Numbered from the stretch's first letter, positions 53,894 through 62,372 are shown. The stretch: 64,000 nt of DNA from CTSoil-043 sp963821235 (GCA_963821235.1 CAWGCS010000001.1:620001-684000), one strand, 5' to 3'. The notes: generated by a model from the sequence alone, not told the origin. Made by a program: numbers and translations.

Positions 53894-55126
53894 ATGCAGC
53901 AGAAGCATTCCGGGCGGCCCACAGCCGGGTTCCTCAGTCTGACTCCGATCCTTGCGGCCGTGATCGTCGTGGTCGTGGTCGGACTCGCGCTGCAGGCCTC
54001 GTTCGCCGGGCCGGCGGGCCCGTCCCCGACCGCCGGCGCATCGGCCCAGGGATCGCCACCACCGGCCACGCCGGGGCTGCCAGCCACCGCCACCCCCGTC
54101 TCGGCACCGCCTACCCCGACCCCGCCGCCGCTGCCGGAGGGCCTCACCAACCGCACGTGGGTCACCCTCAACGAGGTCGAGGGAGCCGGGTACGTCGCGG
54201 GGACCCTCGACGGACGCCACCACTTCGTACTACCCGGGGGCGAGTTCCCCCTCGCAGCCTCCGCCGGTCGCGTCCTCAGCGTTCGCTACGGGGCGGCCGC
54301 TCCATCTGGCCTCGTGACCTCCTCGACGGTGATCGTGCGAGACGTGTCCACCGGTGATGTGATCGCGTCGGCGGACCTCCCAGGCGCGATCGCAAGTGGG
54401 GTCATGGGTGCCGACACCGCATACGTCGCGGCACCTTCCACCGACAAGCCGGGCGTGGTGCCAGGCGTCGCGGCCATCTCGCTTGCGGACGGCGCCGTCA
54501 GCGAAGTCATCCTTCCGGAGTCGGTCACCGCCGACCCGAATGGTCCGACGCCCGCGCCCGGGACCCCCCTTCGCCACGCGCTGGTCCTGAGCCCCAGCGG
54601 TCGGACGCTTGGTTCCTGCATCTGGCGGAACGGCCTCTGCGACGTCCAGATCCTCGACCTCGAGAAGGGCTCGGCGAGGCGCGCCGTAACGGGGCTCGCG
54701 GGCGGCCTCTGGCTGCTGAGCGACGAGGTCCTCGTGGCCGTGGGCGATGCGGACACGTCGGGCTACGACATCGCGACCGGCACGTTGCTGTGGGCGCATG
54801 AAGGCGCCAGGGCGGAGAGCGGTGGCTACATCCTGAGCGACGGATCGACGCTGATCCAGGCCTACCAGGACATCGCTCGGTCCGAGCGCGTCGTCGCCAG
54901 CGTGGATCTCCGCTCCGGAGCGAGTCGCGAACTACTGCGTGTCCCCAAGACGGAACCCGCGCCGGATCTTTGGGCGGCTGCCTCGGACGACCACTCTGCG
55001 GTCCTGATCCCCGGGGGCCAGGGGTTCCCCGGCGCGTTCGCCGGGACCGGATCGTTCCTGGCGGACCTTCTCGACCTCTCCACCGGGAAGCTCGAGCGTG
55101 CGGCTCTGCGCGTTAGCGCGCGATGA
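53894..55126 (+). CDS. Membrane-anchored extracytoplasmic protein with beta-propeller-like repeats
   Basis: A 410-residue protein. An N-terminal anchor (LTPILAAVIVVVVVGLALQASFAG, residues 16-38) is followed by a 45-residue Pro/Thr/Ala linker. A globular domain of repeated strand-turn units follows (VIVRDVSTGDVIASADLP, CDVQILDLEKGSARRAV, GYDIATGTLLWAHEG, ASVDLRSGASRELLRVP), as in WD40/PQQ-type propellers. GGGGGAG precedes the ATG by about 4 bases. It ends on the start frame of the secreted zincin-like gene, so the two are likely co-expressed. Function unknown. Confidence 0.7.
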   Translation: MQQKHSGRPTAGFLSLTPILAAVIVVVVVGLALQASFAGPAGPSPTAGASAQGSPPPATPGLPATATPVSAPPTPTPPPLPEGLTNRTWVTLNEVEGAGYVAGTLDGRHHFVLPGGEFPLAASAGRVLSVRYGAAAPSGLVTSSTVIVRDVSTGDVIASADLPGAIASGVMGADTAYVAAPSTDKPGVVPGVAAISLADGAVSEVILPESVTADPNGPTPAPGTPLRHALVLSPSGRTLGSCIWRNGLCDVQILDLEKGSARRAVTGLAGGLWLLSDEVLVAVGDADTSGYDIATGTLLWAHEGARAESGGYILSDGSTLIQAYQDIARSERVVASVDLRSGASRELLRVPKTEPAPDLWAAASDDHSAVLIPGGQGFPGAFAGTGSFLADLLDLSTGKLERAALRVSAR

Positions 55127-55161
55127 CGACCCTGCATCCAGGCGCCACAAGAGGGGCAGGT

Positions 55162-56241
55162 ATGAACCGTCGATCAGCTCCCGTCGCCCGGGCCACCGTT
55201 GCCGCCGTGGCGTTGCTGCTCCTAAGCGCGACGGTCGTCGCCGCCCACACGCCGGTCGCGGGCGCCGTCCGCGAGTATGGCCAGGACACCGCGCTCCAGT
55301 ACAAGTGGGAGGGCACCTACCCGTCGTGGTTCACGGGAGCGGCGGGCTCCGCCTTCGGGATCGACTGGACGAACAGCACATACAGCAACTCGCGGTTGCC
55401 CACCTTCAGCTACTCGGCCAGCGGGACCGGGACAGTCTCGTACAAATCGCCATCGGGAGTGCCGGCGTGCGACAGCGTCGCCTGGGTTGGCTGTTCGACT
55501 GCCTGGGGTTCGACAAGCTGGAGGGTGATCCTGCGCAACTTCTCGCAGGCACCCCTTCCCCCGTTCACGGGCACCTGGGTCCAGGCGACCGGGAGCTGCT
55601 CCAACACGTGCTTCGACGCGAGGCGGGTCGCCCTGCACGAGATCGAGCACGTGACCCTCGCCGTCTCTGGCCACGACGGCCAGGGCGAATCGAACACGAT
55701 CATGGCGGCTACGACGCCATCAAGCCCTACGACCGGCTGGGCCACGCACCACATCCAGAAGTGCGACCAGGCCGCTGCCCAACTGCTCTACGACCTCGCA
55801 GCCCTGGCGGGCGTCTATGCGGACTGCTTCGACCACGTCACTGGCCACGGCGTCAGCGGCCTCGTCAGCTCCGCGACGGCCAGTGCCCCGGTCGCGTCGG
55901 CCTGCTACGGGACGGCGCTATCGATCAATGGACGCCTCGAGGTCCAGACAAACACCAACTACGGGACCCTGAGCGGCAACCCGCTCGCCTCCCGAACCGT
56001 GTACGTCGACCGCAAGCTCCACTCCGCCGGTACCTGGACCGTCGACTACGCCACCGCCGTGGCGAACAACAGCAACACCGGCAACAACTGGTCCCGGTCG
56101 TTCACCGAATCGGGAACGAGCGGCAGCGTCACCTACGACTTTCGAGCCCACTACAAGGGCGAGACGGGCGTCGATCCGGCGTACTCGGGGGTCGTGTCGC
56201 TGACATGGCGCTACCCGTGTCCGCTGAGCGGCAGCCCGTAG
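55162..56241 (+). CDS. Secreted zincin-like (matrixin-type) metallopeptidase candidate
   Basis: A 359-residue protein with a clear signal peptide (NRRSAPVARATVAAVALLLLSATVVAA). The motif ALHEIEHVTLAVSGHD carries HExxH and a further His, and GESNTIMAATTPSS downstream resembles the Met-turn of metzincins; QLLYDLA follows as in matrixins. The His spacing (seven residues instead of five) deviates from the strict metzincin motif. The C-terminal 120 residues form a beta-rich domain with Asn/Thr/Ser repeats. ATG 55162 has GAGGGGCAGG before it; the in-frame ATG 55123 overlaps the previous stop. Confidence 0.65.
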   Translation: MNRRSAPVARATVAAVALLLLSATVVAAHTPVAGAVREYGQDTALQYKWEGTYPSWFTGAAGSAFGIDWTNSTYSNSRLPTFSYSASGTGTVSYKSPSGVPACDSVAWVGCSTAWGSTSWRVILRNFSQAPLPPFTGTWVQATGSCSNTCFDARRVALHEIEHVTLAVSGHDGQGESNTIMAATTPSSPTTGWATHHIQKCDQAAAQLLYDLAALAGVYADCFDHVTGHGVSGLVSSATASAPVASACYGTALSINGRLEVQTNTNYGTLSGNPLASRTVYVDRKLHSAGTWTVDYATAVANNSNTGNNWSRSFTESGTSGSVTYDFRAHYKGETGVDPAYSGVVSLTWRYPCPLSGSP

Positions 56242-57015
56242 GGAGGTTCGAGGCCGTCGTCAGTTCGCAGCATTCCTACTTCTTGGCTCGTGCCTATCCG
56301 GCTGGCTCCGAGTCGCGCCGAGGCATGGCGTAGAAGGCCATCGATTTCGAAGGTGCCGAGACGACCGTGAAGAAGCAGCTCATCACACGAGATCAGCAGC
56401 AGCGTCGGTGTTCCGTTCCAGCGAGGCGCCACTGAGAGCCTGTAGCCGATTGTGGGTGCCGACGGCAACGGGCGACACGGGAACTGCGGAACCGAAGCGC
56501 GCACCGCGACGGCCTCGACTACGGTCGCCTCGCCTTCGACCCCCCGGTTCCCGATCCGCGGGAGCCTTCGGTAGTGTGGGTGACACCAGAGACCTTCACT
56601 GGCCACGCGGAGGCAGAGGACTTCCAGCGCGCTGTCGCTGCCCGGGCCAACTACGCGGACGGCGACCTCGCGGTCTTCACGTTCGTGCGCCTCATCGATG
56701 AACTCTGGTGCGCCACCGCCGAGGTCCTGAGCCGGGGCGTTCGGGCGATCTTGTGGAGTGACTGGCGCTGGACTCGACGTGATCCGCGCTGGGGTCGAGA
56801 CACCGCCCGCCCGTGGAGGACACGCACGCAGCGGGGAATTGGGGGATTGGGCGAGCCAGCGATGGAAGGTGAGACGGGACTGGGCGGCCACCTCCGCCGA
56901 GGCCCGGCCCGTCCCGGCTAGCCGGAGACGAGTAGCCGTTCCGCGAATTGGGTCGGGTTCGGTGGGCCGTCACGGTACGCTGGCATCCGGCGTCGGCCAG
57001 CCGACAGGAGGAACG
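56242..57015. other. Region of decayed or unassigned sequence
   Basis: Apart from the low-confidence frame at 56574, no convincing gene is seen. TACGCT at 56976-56981 is a candidate -10 for the nuclease-like gene at 57016. The mixture of short partial frames on both strands suggests old gene debris. Confidence 0.5.
56574..56921 (+). CDS. Doubtful hypothetical ORF
   Basis: A 115-codon frame. Its first 55 residues (ETFTGHAEAEDFQRAVAARANYADGDLAVFTFVRLIDELWCATAEVL) look protein-like, whereas the rest is Arg/Gly/Trp-rich and not protein-like. The frame is open further upstream (DYGRLAFDPPVPDPREPSVVWV) but without a start. This may be a gene broken on both sides. Confidence 0.3.
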   Translation: MWVTPETFTGHAEAEDFQRAVAARANYADGDLAVFTFVRLIDELWCATAEVLSRGVRAILWSDWRWTRRDPRWGRDTARPWRTRTQRGIGGLGEPAMEGETGLGGHLRRGPARPG

Positions 57016-57594
57016 ATGCGCAACCCGAAGGCCATCCCCGACTGGGTCGCTCGACTCGGCGCACAGCCGACCGACGCCACGCCTGCCGAATGGTCGCGGT
57101 GGAGAGCAGACGTCGCAACGTATTTCGTGTCGTTCGATGCCTTCGGTCCGAAGCGAACCGCGCAGGGGCGGCGAGACCACTGGCACGAGGACTACGGCAA
57201 GGTCCTCCTGCGGCCGAAGGCAGCGGTCGAGCGGTCGGTCCCCGAGATTGAGGTCGTCGAGGCGTTCCGGGTGTCGGGTTGGGGCGCCCGATGGACGGAT
57301 ACCTTCCACAAGGCGCCGGGCTGGATGCGGCCGTGGATTCGGGTCGAGAACGTCCCCCGCACCGTGACCGAGGCCCTCAACGCCATTCGCGCCGCGTCTC
57401 CGACGGCGAAGGCGTGGGACGTGCTCGCGTGGCGAGGTGATCGCGTCGTGTTCGTCGAGTGCAAGGCCGAGCGAGAGGGGCTCACAGATTCCGAGTTGGC
57501 CTTCCTCTGGGGTGCGCACGAGGCTGGCATTCGCATCGACTGCTTCGCCGTCGTTCGCGGCGCCATCAACTACCCGGAGCGGCCATCCGAGTAA
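57016..57594 (+). CDS. PD-(D/E)XK (VRR-NUC-like) nuclease candidate
   Basis: A 192-residue protein with AGGAGG 4 bases before its ATG. The core reads EIEVVEAFRVSGWGARWTDTF (Glu78/Glu82), then KAWDVLAWRGDRVVFVECKAE with Asp135, Glu148 and Lys150 in the D-x(n)-ExK arrangement. LTDSELAFLWGAHEAGIRIDCFAVVRG follows. This matches restriction-endonuclease-fold proteins of the VRR-NUC group, often found alone in mobile regions. Neighbours give no partner. The catalytic role is inferred from the motif only. Confidence 0.65.
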   Translation: MRNPKAIPDWVARLGAQPTDATPAEWSRWRADVATYFVSFDAFGPKRTAQGRRDHWHEDYGKVLLRPKAAVERSVPEIEVVEAFRVSGWGARWTDTFHKAPGWMRPWIRVENVPRTVTEALNAIRAASPTAKAWDVLAWRGDRVVFVECKAEREGLTDSELAFLWGAHEAGIRIDCFAVVRGAINYPERPSE

Positions 57595-57721
57595 GGTCAG
57601 TCACAGCAGGTTCCCGAGGATAGTGTCGAGCACGGTCGCAGATACGCGGGGTCCAGCAGGTCAGAGTCGGACCCAGCCGCTGCTTCGCCTGACCGGGTAG
57701 CAGACCTGACGATTGGGCCAG

Positions 57722-58198
57722 TCACAGCGATAGCGTTACCACCCAACCCGCTGCGTCCAACTCGTCGGCGGACCACGTCGGCCCACCGTGAAGCCCGATC
57801 TGGATGGAGTAGAACGCTGCGGGCAGGACGTTTGCGATCACGAAGTCGAACTGGCAAGCCCCGTCGACGTACTTGGGGTCGGAGTACGTGAGCGTCCCCT
57901 TGCCGACAGTCGACTTCGACTGGTCGAGGAGGAGAACCTCGGCGCCCGGAGGCACCTTGGCTCTCGTCAGGCAGTACTTGGCGTCCGGCTGGGAGTTGGA
58001 CTGTGCGTAGGCACCACCACCGTCCGCCACGCTGATGTGCCCAACCAGGATCCGCCGGGGAGTCGCGGTGAGCGTGGCCGTCGGGGCGGGGGTCACGTAT
58101 ACGACGATGGGCGTCGGTGCTGGTGCCAGGGCGCATGCGCCAACGACGACAGTCGCGGCCGCAAGAGGCACGGCGACGGCGGTGATACCACGAAGCAC
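57722..58198 (-). CDS. Putative lipoprotein of unknown function
   Basis: A 158-residue protein. The N-terminus is a lipoprotein-type signal (RGITAVAVPLAAATVVVGACALAPAP) with Cys at about residue 21 and a Pro/Thr-rich linker after it. The rest is beta-rich: RRILVGHISVADGG, YCLTRAKVPPGAEVLLLDQSKSTVGKGTLTYSDPKYVDGACQFDFVIANVLPAAFYSIQIGLHGG. GTG 58198 is supported by AGGAGG 6 bases upstream. The fold may be Ig-like; no family is recognised. Confidence 0.65.
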   Translation of the reverse strand: MLRGITAVAVPLAAATVVVGACALAPAPTPIVVYVTPAPTATLTATPRRILVGHISVADGGGAYAQSNSQPDAKYCLTRAKVPPGAEVLLLDQSKSTVGKGTLTYSDPKYVDGACQFDFVIANVLPAAFYSIQIGLHGGPTWSADELDAAGWVVTLSL

Positions 58199-58407
58199 GC
58201 CAGTCCTCCTTCTTGCGTCCCGATGGACGCGGCGACGATCTCGGAGGCCGACGCCAACCCCATGGTCGAGCTCTTCTGCTCTTCGAGCGTCGACTCGGCG
58301 ATAGAGTGGTGTGAGGTCGAGTGATGTGGCGGATGGCGGGAGGCGTCTGGGCCGATGGGGCGTTCTGAGTTCCCTCCGGTTGGTGAGCGTCAGCCCGGGA
58401 GCAGGCC

Positions 58408-58799
58408 CTAGACCACGACGCGGCGAAGTCTGACGTGGGCGCCGATGTACCAAGTGTCGTCGCTCAGGAGTCTGCCCTTGCTCCTTGTCTCCCATCGGAC
58501 AGCGGCATCAAGCGGCCCGTCAAGGGACCAGCCTCGCTCAAGCATCTGGCTCAGTTCGTTTGTTGCTCGCCCCTCGGCTGCCGCCGTGGCTCGGACCTCA
58601 CAGAGCGGGTGGCGGGCTTCTTCTCGGACTTGTACTTGATCCCGGAACGGCTCCAGTCGAGACACATCTGCCTGTACTCGAACCGAAGGCTCGGTGCCGA
58701 CGGCGCTGCGATGGGTCTGTCTCCCACCAGTGACTACCCACATGCATCACAGAGCCGGGCATTCTCGCGGGCCTCATTGCCGCATGCGGGACAGAACAT
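58408..58799 (-). pseudogene. Zinc-ribbon gene broken by a stop and a frameshift
   Basis: ATG 58799 opens MFCPACGNEARENARLCDACG, a standard double-CxxC zinc ribbon, then meets TAG where Trp (TGG) would be expected. The same frame continues SLVGDRPIAAPSAPSLRFEYRQMCLDWSRSGIKYKS. After a shift the neighbouring frame gives LCEVRATAAAEGRATNELSQMLERGWSLDGPLDAAVRWE, then DDTWYIGAHVRLRR to the stop at 58408. At least two lesions are needed to explain this. Confidence 0.6.
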
Positions 58800-59246
58800 C
58801 CCAACCCGCCCACTCGGCGCACTCAGGTGCTGGCTCAATGATGCTCCCGGATGCACGCATACGCCCGGTCGTTGAGGTCTCCTCTCGGGGAAGGCCTCTG
58901 GTCTTGAGGACGAGCCGCAACCGGCGGCGAACCTCCCGGTCGCCGGGCTGACTCTCCCGCCAGTGAGTCGGCGCTCCGTGCCGCTCGGCGCCGCTCCATG
59001 CCGGTCATTCGCAGTCGCCTGCGCGTCCGCGACAACGCGCAAAGCCTTGACGGGCTGGGGGCCGCGCCGACACTCCCCAATCGAAGCGGTCATGCGAGCT
59101 GGTAACTCGCCGAAAGAGGCCGGCCGGAATGTCGAATCGACGTGGCCGTCGATGCCGCGCGAGCACGACGACGGCCACGACCATTGTCTCGTGTAGGGTC
59201 AAGGTGAAGTGTGTTCGTCAAGGATGGATGGACGGCGAGCGCGTCC
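58800..59246. other. 447 bases without a recognisable gene
   Basis: Open frames here are Arg/Pro/Ser-rich shadows with no ribosome binding site or motif. No repeat, RNA or promoter was recognised. Confidence 0.5.
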
Positions 59247-59681
59247 TCAGTCCGGTGCGGGTTCTTGTTGCATCTCCCGCTGCGCTCGCAGCTGTGTCCG
59301 GAAGATCCTGAGGGCGCGTTCGTCCAGGTTGGCGAGCCCCACCCTGTGCTGCGGGTCGGTGACCAGCTCCTCGTAGCCCCAGACGGCAATGGAGCGCGAC
59401 CACAGGTCCCGCCCCGAGTAGGCGATGGCCTCGAGGAGCGAGAACCGCCAGTTGGATGGCAGCGGCTGGTCCCCGCAGTCGAAGAGTCCCGCCGGCAGGA
59501 AGTGCGGGTGACCCGAGTCGGTCTGGACGAGCAGGCAGAGGGTGGTCTCGACGATCCCCATCCCGAGGACCTCATACGGAGACCCGATGGTCAGGGGGAA
59601 GGTCTCATCGAACAACGTGTGGCGCCCGCGCTGGTGGTCGGCGAGCTGCGAGCCGCGATTGTGTATGCAGACCGCGATCAT
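59247..59681 (-). CDS. Hypothetical protein
   Basis: A 144-residue protein, unknown family. It starts MIAVCIHNRGSQLADHQRG and continues LFDETFPLTIGSPYEVLGMGIVETTLCLLVQTDSGHPHFLPAGLFDCGDQPLPSNWRFSLLEAI, then GYEELVTDP. A xCIHNxG start followed by LTIGxxYEVLxM is a pattern of small proteins often found beside immunity genes. GGAGG lies 7 bases before the ATG. It is the last gene of the minus-strand array that begins at the right edge. Confidence 0.6.
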   Translation of the reverse strand: MIAVCIHNRGSQLADHQRGRHTLFDETFPLTIGSPYEVLGMGIVETTLCLLVQTDSGHPHFLPAGLFDCGDQPLPSNWRFSLLEAIAYSGRDLWSRSIAVWGYEELVTDPQHRVGLANLDERALRIFRTQLRAQREMQQEPAPD

Positions 59682-59812
59682 GGTGGACCTCCGACGAGCT
59701 TGAACTGGTCCAAGGCTCCTGTGATCTCGTATTGAGGAACGCCCCCAGGAAGACCGCTGGGCGACATCCCGTCGAAGGCGGTCACCTGCATTGAGCCGCC
59801 GCCTTGCCATGC

Positions 59813-60184
59813 CTACGAATCGCCGCGAGGAGGGCGACGCCGAACCGCGCTCTCCCCGGGCCTTCGGAGGACCTCGCCGGTGCGGTGGTCGAGTTGCCAG
59901 CCATCGATCATGGTCCCGTACAACGTCGTGTAGCCGGCCTGGCGCTCGCGAAGGCCCGTCCGGAGGGCGTTGATGAACCCCGACAGCCCGGCGGCGCTCA
60001 GGCCGAACACGACGACCAGGATCCCCAACATGGCGAGGTTCTTGAGAGGATCGGGAAGACCGGCGGCGAACCAGATCAGCGCCAGCATCGGCGCGCAGGC
60101 CAGGAGGGATGCGACGCCAATCCGCATCCAACCCCAGGCCGTCCGCCCAGGGAGCAGCTTCGGCGGAGTCTCGGGGGCCTTCAT
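59813..60184 (-). CDS. Two-helix membrane protein, copy 1 of 3 paralogues
   Basis: A 123-residue protein: KAPETPPKLLPGRTAWGWM, two transmembrane helices (IGVASLLACAPMLALIWFAAGL and LAMLGILVVVFGLSAAGLSGFI), then the cytoplasmic tail GYTTLYGTMIDGWQLDHRTGEVLRRPGESAVRRRPPRGD. It shares the LLPGR(S/T)A opening and the GYTTL(Y/F)G...WQLD(D/H)RTGEVLRR tail with copies at 61536 and 62604, and is the most divergent copy. The family is not recognised. It precedes the hypothetical gene at 59681. Confidence 0.7.
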   Translation of the reverse strand: MKAPETPPKLLPGRTAWGWMRIGVASLLACAPMLALIWFAAGLPDPLKNLAMLGILVVVFGLSAAGLSGFINALRTGLRERQAGYTTLYGTMIDGWQLDHRTGEVLRRPGESAVRRRPPRGDS

Positions 60185-60440
60185 CACCCGGACTTCATGG
60201 TTTGACCGCCTCGTCGACACTCGGTGCGGGGCCGACCAGGCCGAAGGTCTCGGCCACGAAGCCCCACGTGAGTTCCCACGCTTCCTTCGCCGCCAGCGCC
60301 AGCGGCACAGACCGACTCCCTTCCCAAACCTCCCCGCGTCTCCAAGTGTGGGACCTCCGACACCGACAGCGGGCACGCCAGTCGCCGCAGGGAACTCGCC
60401 GCCAGCGCGACGCCGGAATCGGCGGATCGGCCAAACTACC

Positions 60441-61130
60441 CTATCGGTCGATACGTGCCAGCGCCTTCTTCGCCTCCTGGCGGACCCACGAATCCGGGTT
60501 GGTCAGGAACCTCTCAACCAGAGGTCGGGCGCTGTGCTCCTTGAGCTTCCCGAGGGCGATCATGGCGCTGACGGCAACGTCGTCCTCTTCAAGCAGTCCA
60601 ATCAGGATCGGGACGACGCGGCGATCCCTCAGCCGCCCGAGACCCACGACGACCATCCCGCGTGCCGTTCCGTACCGACGATCACAGGCGATGCGGGCGA
60701 GATCGTCATAGAGGGAGTCGTTGGCCAGCACCTCGAGGGCGTTCCCGACGACCCAGCGCAACGCGTCATCCGAGATCCGCTCGAACTCCTCGAGAAGGAC
60801 GGGCACGGCCGCCCGTGCCCATGGCACCGACAGGGTGCGGACGATGTCCTCCTTCACCGAGTCATCGGAGACGCGGGGCAGCCACCGGACGAGGACCGGG
60901 ACCGCGTCCGGGTACTTGCGAACGGGTGGCCGTCGCAGGTCCCCGATTGACTCGACCTGATAGCCAATCGCGCGAAGTTCCTCGAGCACTGGCTGCGCGG
61001 CCGCGAGATACCGCTCGTGCTTCGCCTGTAGCTCAGCTTCCTTCTGCCGCCGCCTCTCGAGGAAGGCGGGGTCTGCGTTCAGGCGGGCCATCAACTCCGC
61101 GGCGGTTACCGGCTTGGAGCGTCCACTCAC
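60441..61130 (-). CDS. HEAT-repeat protein, candidate immunity protein
   Basis: A 229-residue helical-repeat protein. After a charged coiled-coil lead (LNADPAFLERRRQKEAELQAKHERYLAAA), HEAT-type units follow: YPDAVPVLVRWLPRVSDDSVKEDIVRTLSV, ARAAVPVLLEEFERISDDALRWVVGNALEVLA, DRRVVPILIGLLEEDDVAVSAMIALGKLKEHSARPLVERFL. The GTG start overlaps the stop of the toxin-domain gene by 4 bases, with GAGG 8 bases before. Overlap with a Tox-REase-7-like gene supports a role as its antidote; this is inference from context. Confidence 0.7.
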   Translation of the reverse strand: MSGRSKPVTAAELMARLNADPAFLERRRQKEAELQAKHERYLAAAQPVLEELRAIGYQVESIGDLRRPPVRKYPDAVPVLVRWLPRVSDDSVKEDIVRTLSVPWARAAVPVLLEEFERISDDALRWVVGNALEVLANDSLYDDLARIACDRRYGTARGMVVVGLGRLRDRRVVPILIGLLEEDDVAVSAMIALGKLKEHSARPLVERFLTNPDSWVRQEAKKALARIDR

Positions 61131-61543
61131 GGCAGATACCTCAGGTCGATGATTCCCGCGTCGATGGCGTCCTGCAGGGGCTTCGACAGCGCAGTCCCAG
61201 TCCCCGGCCGGACGTAGAGGTCGAAGCCGAGATGCTTGACCTGCGCGTAGGCGGCGTAGTCGCGGAGCTGCGCCGTACGTGACAGCTTCCCAACGTTCTT
61301 CACCTCGGAGAGGGTCGTCTCCGACAGCCCGTCCGGGACACGGTACCTCCCTGCGCCCAGGTCGATCCGCGTCGTCGTCTCGATCGGCCCAGAGACGTCC
61401 TCGCCCGCCGTGGCCATCGACGCCCGTGTCGTCGGTCGAGGCCGTCCAGGTGAGAGTGACCGCGCTCGGACCGGCACCGCTGGCGGTTGGTCAGGTCCCG
61501 TCGCGGAGCTTCCGCTCGATGTCGCGGCGACGAGCCTATGCAT
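61127..61543 (-). CDS. Tox-REase-7-like nuclease toxin domain (orphan cassette)
   Basis: The C-terminal 75 residues read RYRVPDGLSETTLSEVKNVGKLSRTAQLRDYAAYAQVKHLGFDLYVRPGT, then LSKPLQDAIDAGIIDLRYLP. This is the restriction-endonuclease-fold toxin 7 pattern found at the ends of polymorphic toxins, with the catalytic acidic residue and ExK in SEVKN. No delivery domain is attached. ATG 61543 overlaps the end of the upstream paralogue; an in-frame ATG at 61417 would leave about 96 residues. It pairs with the HEAT-repeat gene. Confidence 0.7.
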   Translation of the reverse strand: MHRLVAATSSGSSATGPDQPPAVPVRARSLSPGRPRPTTRASMATAGEDVSGPIETTTRIDLGAGRYRVPDGLSETTLSEVKNVGKLSRTAQLRDYAAYAQVKHLGFDLYVRPGTGTALSKPLQDAIDAGIIDLRYLP

Positions 61544-61655
61544 CCCCGCGAGGGCGCCGCCGTACATCGCGCTCGCCAAGCCGTCGCAGGACCTCGCCGG
61601 TGCGGTCGTCGAGCTGCCAGAGCTCGCGGTACATCCCATAGAGCGTCGTGTAGCC
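61533..61655. repeat. Direct repeat, copy A (123 bases)
   Basis: Matches 62601-62723 with 8 mismatches by eye (about 93%). It covers the 3' end of the two-helix membrane gene and the AGCCTATGCAT junction after it. The two copies bracket about 0.95 kb of array and could recombine. Confidence 0.85.
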
Positions 61656-61901
61656 GGCCCGTCGCTCGGACCGGGCCGCCGCATTCGACCTGCTGCTCGC
61701 CCAGCCGCCGTTCACGCCGAGCCCGAGGGCCACAAGGACAAGGCCCAGGATCACCCATTCCCTCTCGGGCGTCGGGAGGCCCGCCCCAAGCACGATCATG
61801 ATCACTGTTGGGGCGCCGGAGACCACACAACTGCCACTGATCCAGAGGTAGCGCCGTGCTGATCGGCCAGGCAGCAGTCGCGGCGGGTCAGGGGGGTTCA
61901 T
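61536..61901 (-). CDS. Two-helix membrane protein, copy 2 of 3 paralogues
   Basis: A 121-residue protein: NPPDPPRLLPGRSARRYLWI, helices about ISGSCVVSGAPTVIMIVLGAGL and WVILGLVLVALGLGVNGGWAS, then RRAGYTTLYGMYRELWQLDDRTGEVLRRLGERDVRRRPRGDA. GAGGGC lies 5 bases before the ATG. Its last bases overlap the ATG of the toxin-domain gene. The conserved cytoplasmic tail suggests a binding partner common to all copies. Confidence 0.75.
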   Translation of the reverse strand: MNPPDPPRLLPGRSARRYLWISGSCVVSGAPTVIMIVLGAGLPTPEREWVILGLVLVALGLGVNGGWASSRSNAAARSERRAGYTTLYGMYRELWQLDDRTGEVLRRLGERDVRRRPRGDA

Positions 61902-61991
61902 GGCGTGCCCTCAGCCGCCCACGGTGCCAGGCAACGCGCTGCGCGGCGAGGACGAGAGGCGCTATCGCGACGAGGGCGGGGCCACCAATGA

Positions 61992-62333
61992 TCAGGGCCG
62001 TCGCCGCGCGTGGGGCCAATAGTGGCGATCGAGCAGTACGGTGGATGTGAAGACGAGCGCCTCTGTCGGCCGCTCGGAGGATTCGGCCTGAACCCGCAGC
62101 GACGTGAGTTGACCCAGCCGATCCGCGGTGGGCTCGGGAGGATCCGGCCATGACTGGATCGCCATTGAGACCCAGCCGCGGCGGAGCATCCGTTCGAGAA
62201 ACCGCGCGACCGTCCTTGGTGCGTCTTCGGTCCCGAAGCCGCCCGCCTCCAAGCTCACGCGCAGCTCGACGACCGACGTCCAATCTTCAACCACGCATAG
62301 CAGGGCTTCGTCGATGCTGCGTCGGTGGTTCAT
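61992..62333 (-). CDS. Hypothetical protein of the toxin/immunity array
   Basis: A 113-residue protein, not recognised: HRRSIDEALLCVVEDWTSVVELRVSLEAGG, then ARFLERMLRRGWVSMAIQSWPDPPEP, then EALVFTSTVLLDRHYW. The helix-rich start followed by an RRGWVSMA strand resembles small winged or immunity-type proteins. Near its end the next frame becomes more protein-like (ATALIIGGPALVAIAPLVLAAQRVAWHRGR, ending at 61888), so a frameshift around 62010 may have removed a membrane helix. Confidence 0.5.
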   Translation of the reverse strand: MNHRRSIDEALLCVVEDWTSVVELRVSLEAGGFGTEDAPRTVARFLERMLRRGWVSMAIQSWPDPPEPTADRLGQLTSLRVQAESSERPTEALVFTSTVLLDRHYWPHARRRP

Positions 62334-62372
62334 CGAAGCACCGGGTTCCCTTCCAACGGGATGCGAGTGACC

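Noticed and set aside
56211..56891. 226-codon minus frame with GTPTLLLISCDELLLHGRLGTFEIDGLL
   Set aside because: A short plausible stretch within an otherwise shadow-like frame that overlaps the plus-strand frame at 56574; no start signal.
60195..60434. 79-codon minus frame ending LALAAKEAWELTWGFVAETFGLVGPAPS
   Set aside because: The last 40 residues look protein-like, but there is no start or family and the first half is Arg/Cys noise; it may be the end of a lost gene.
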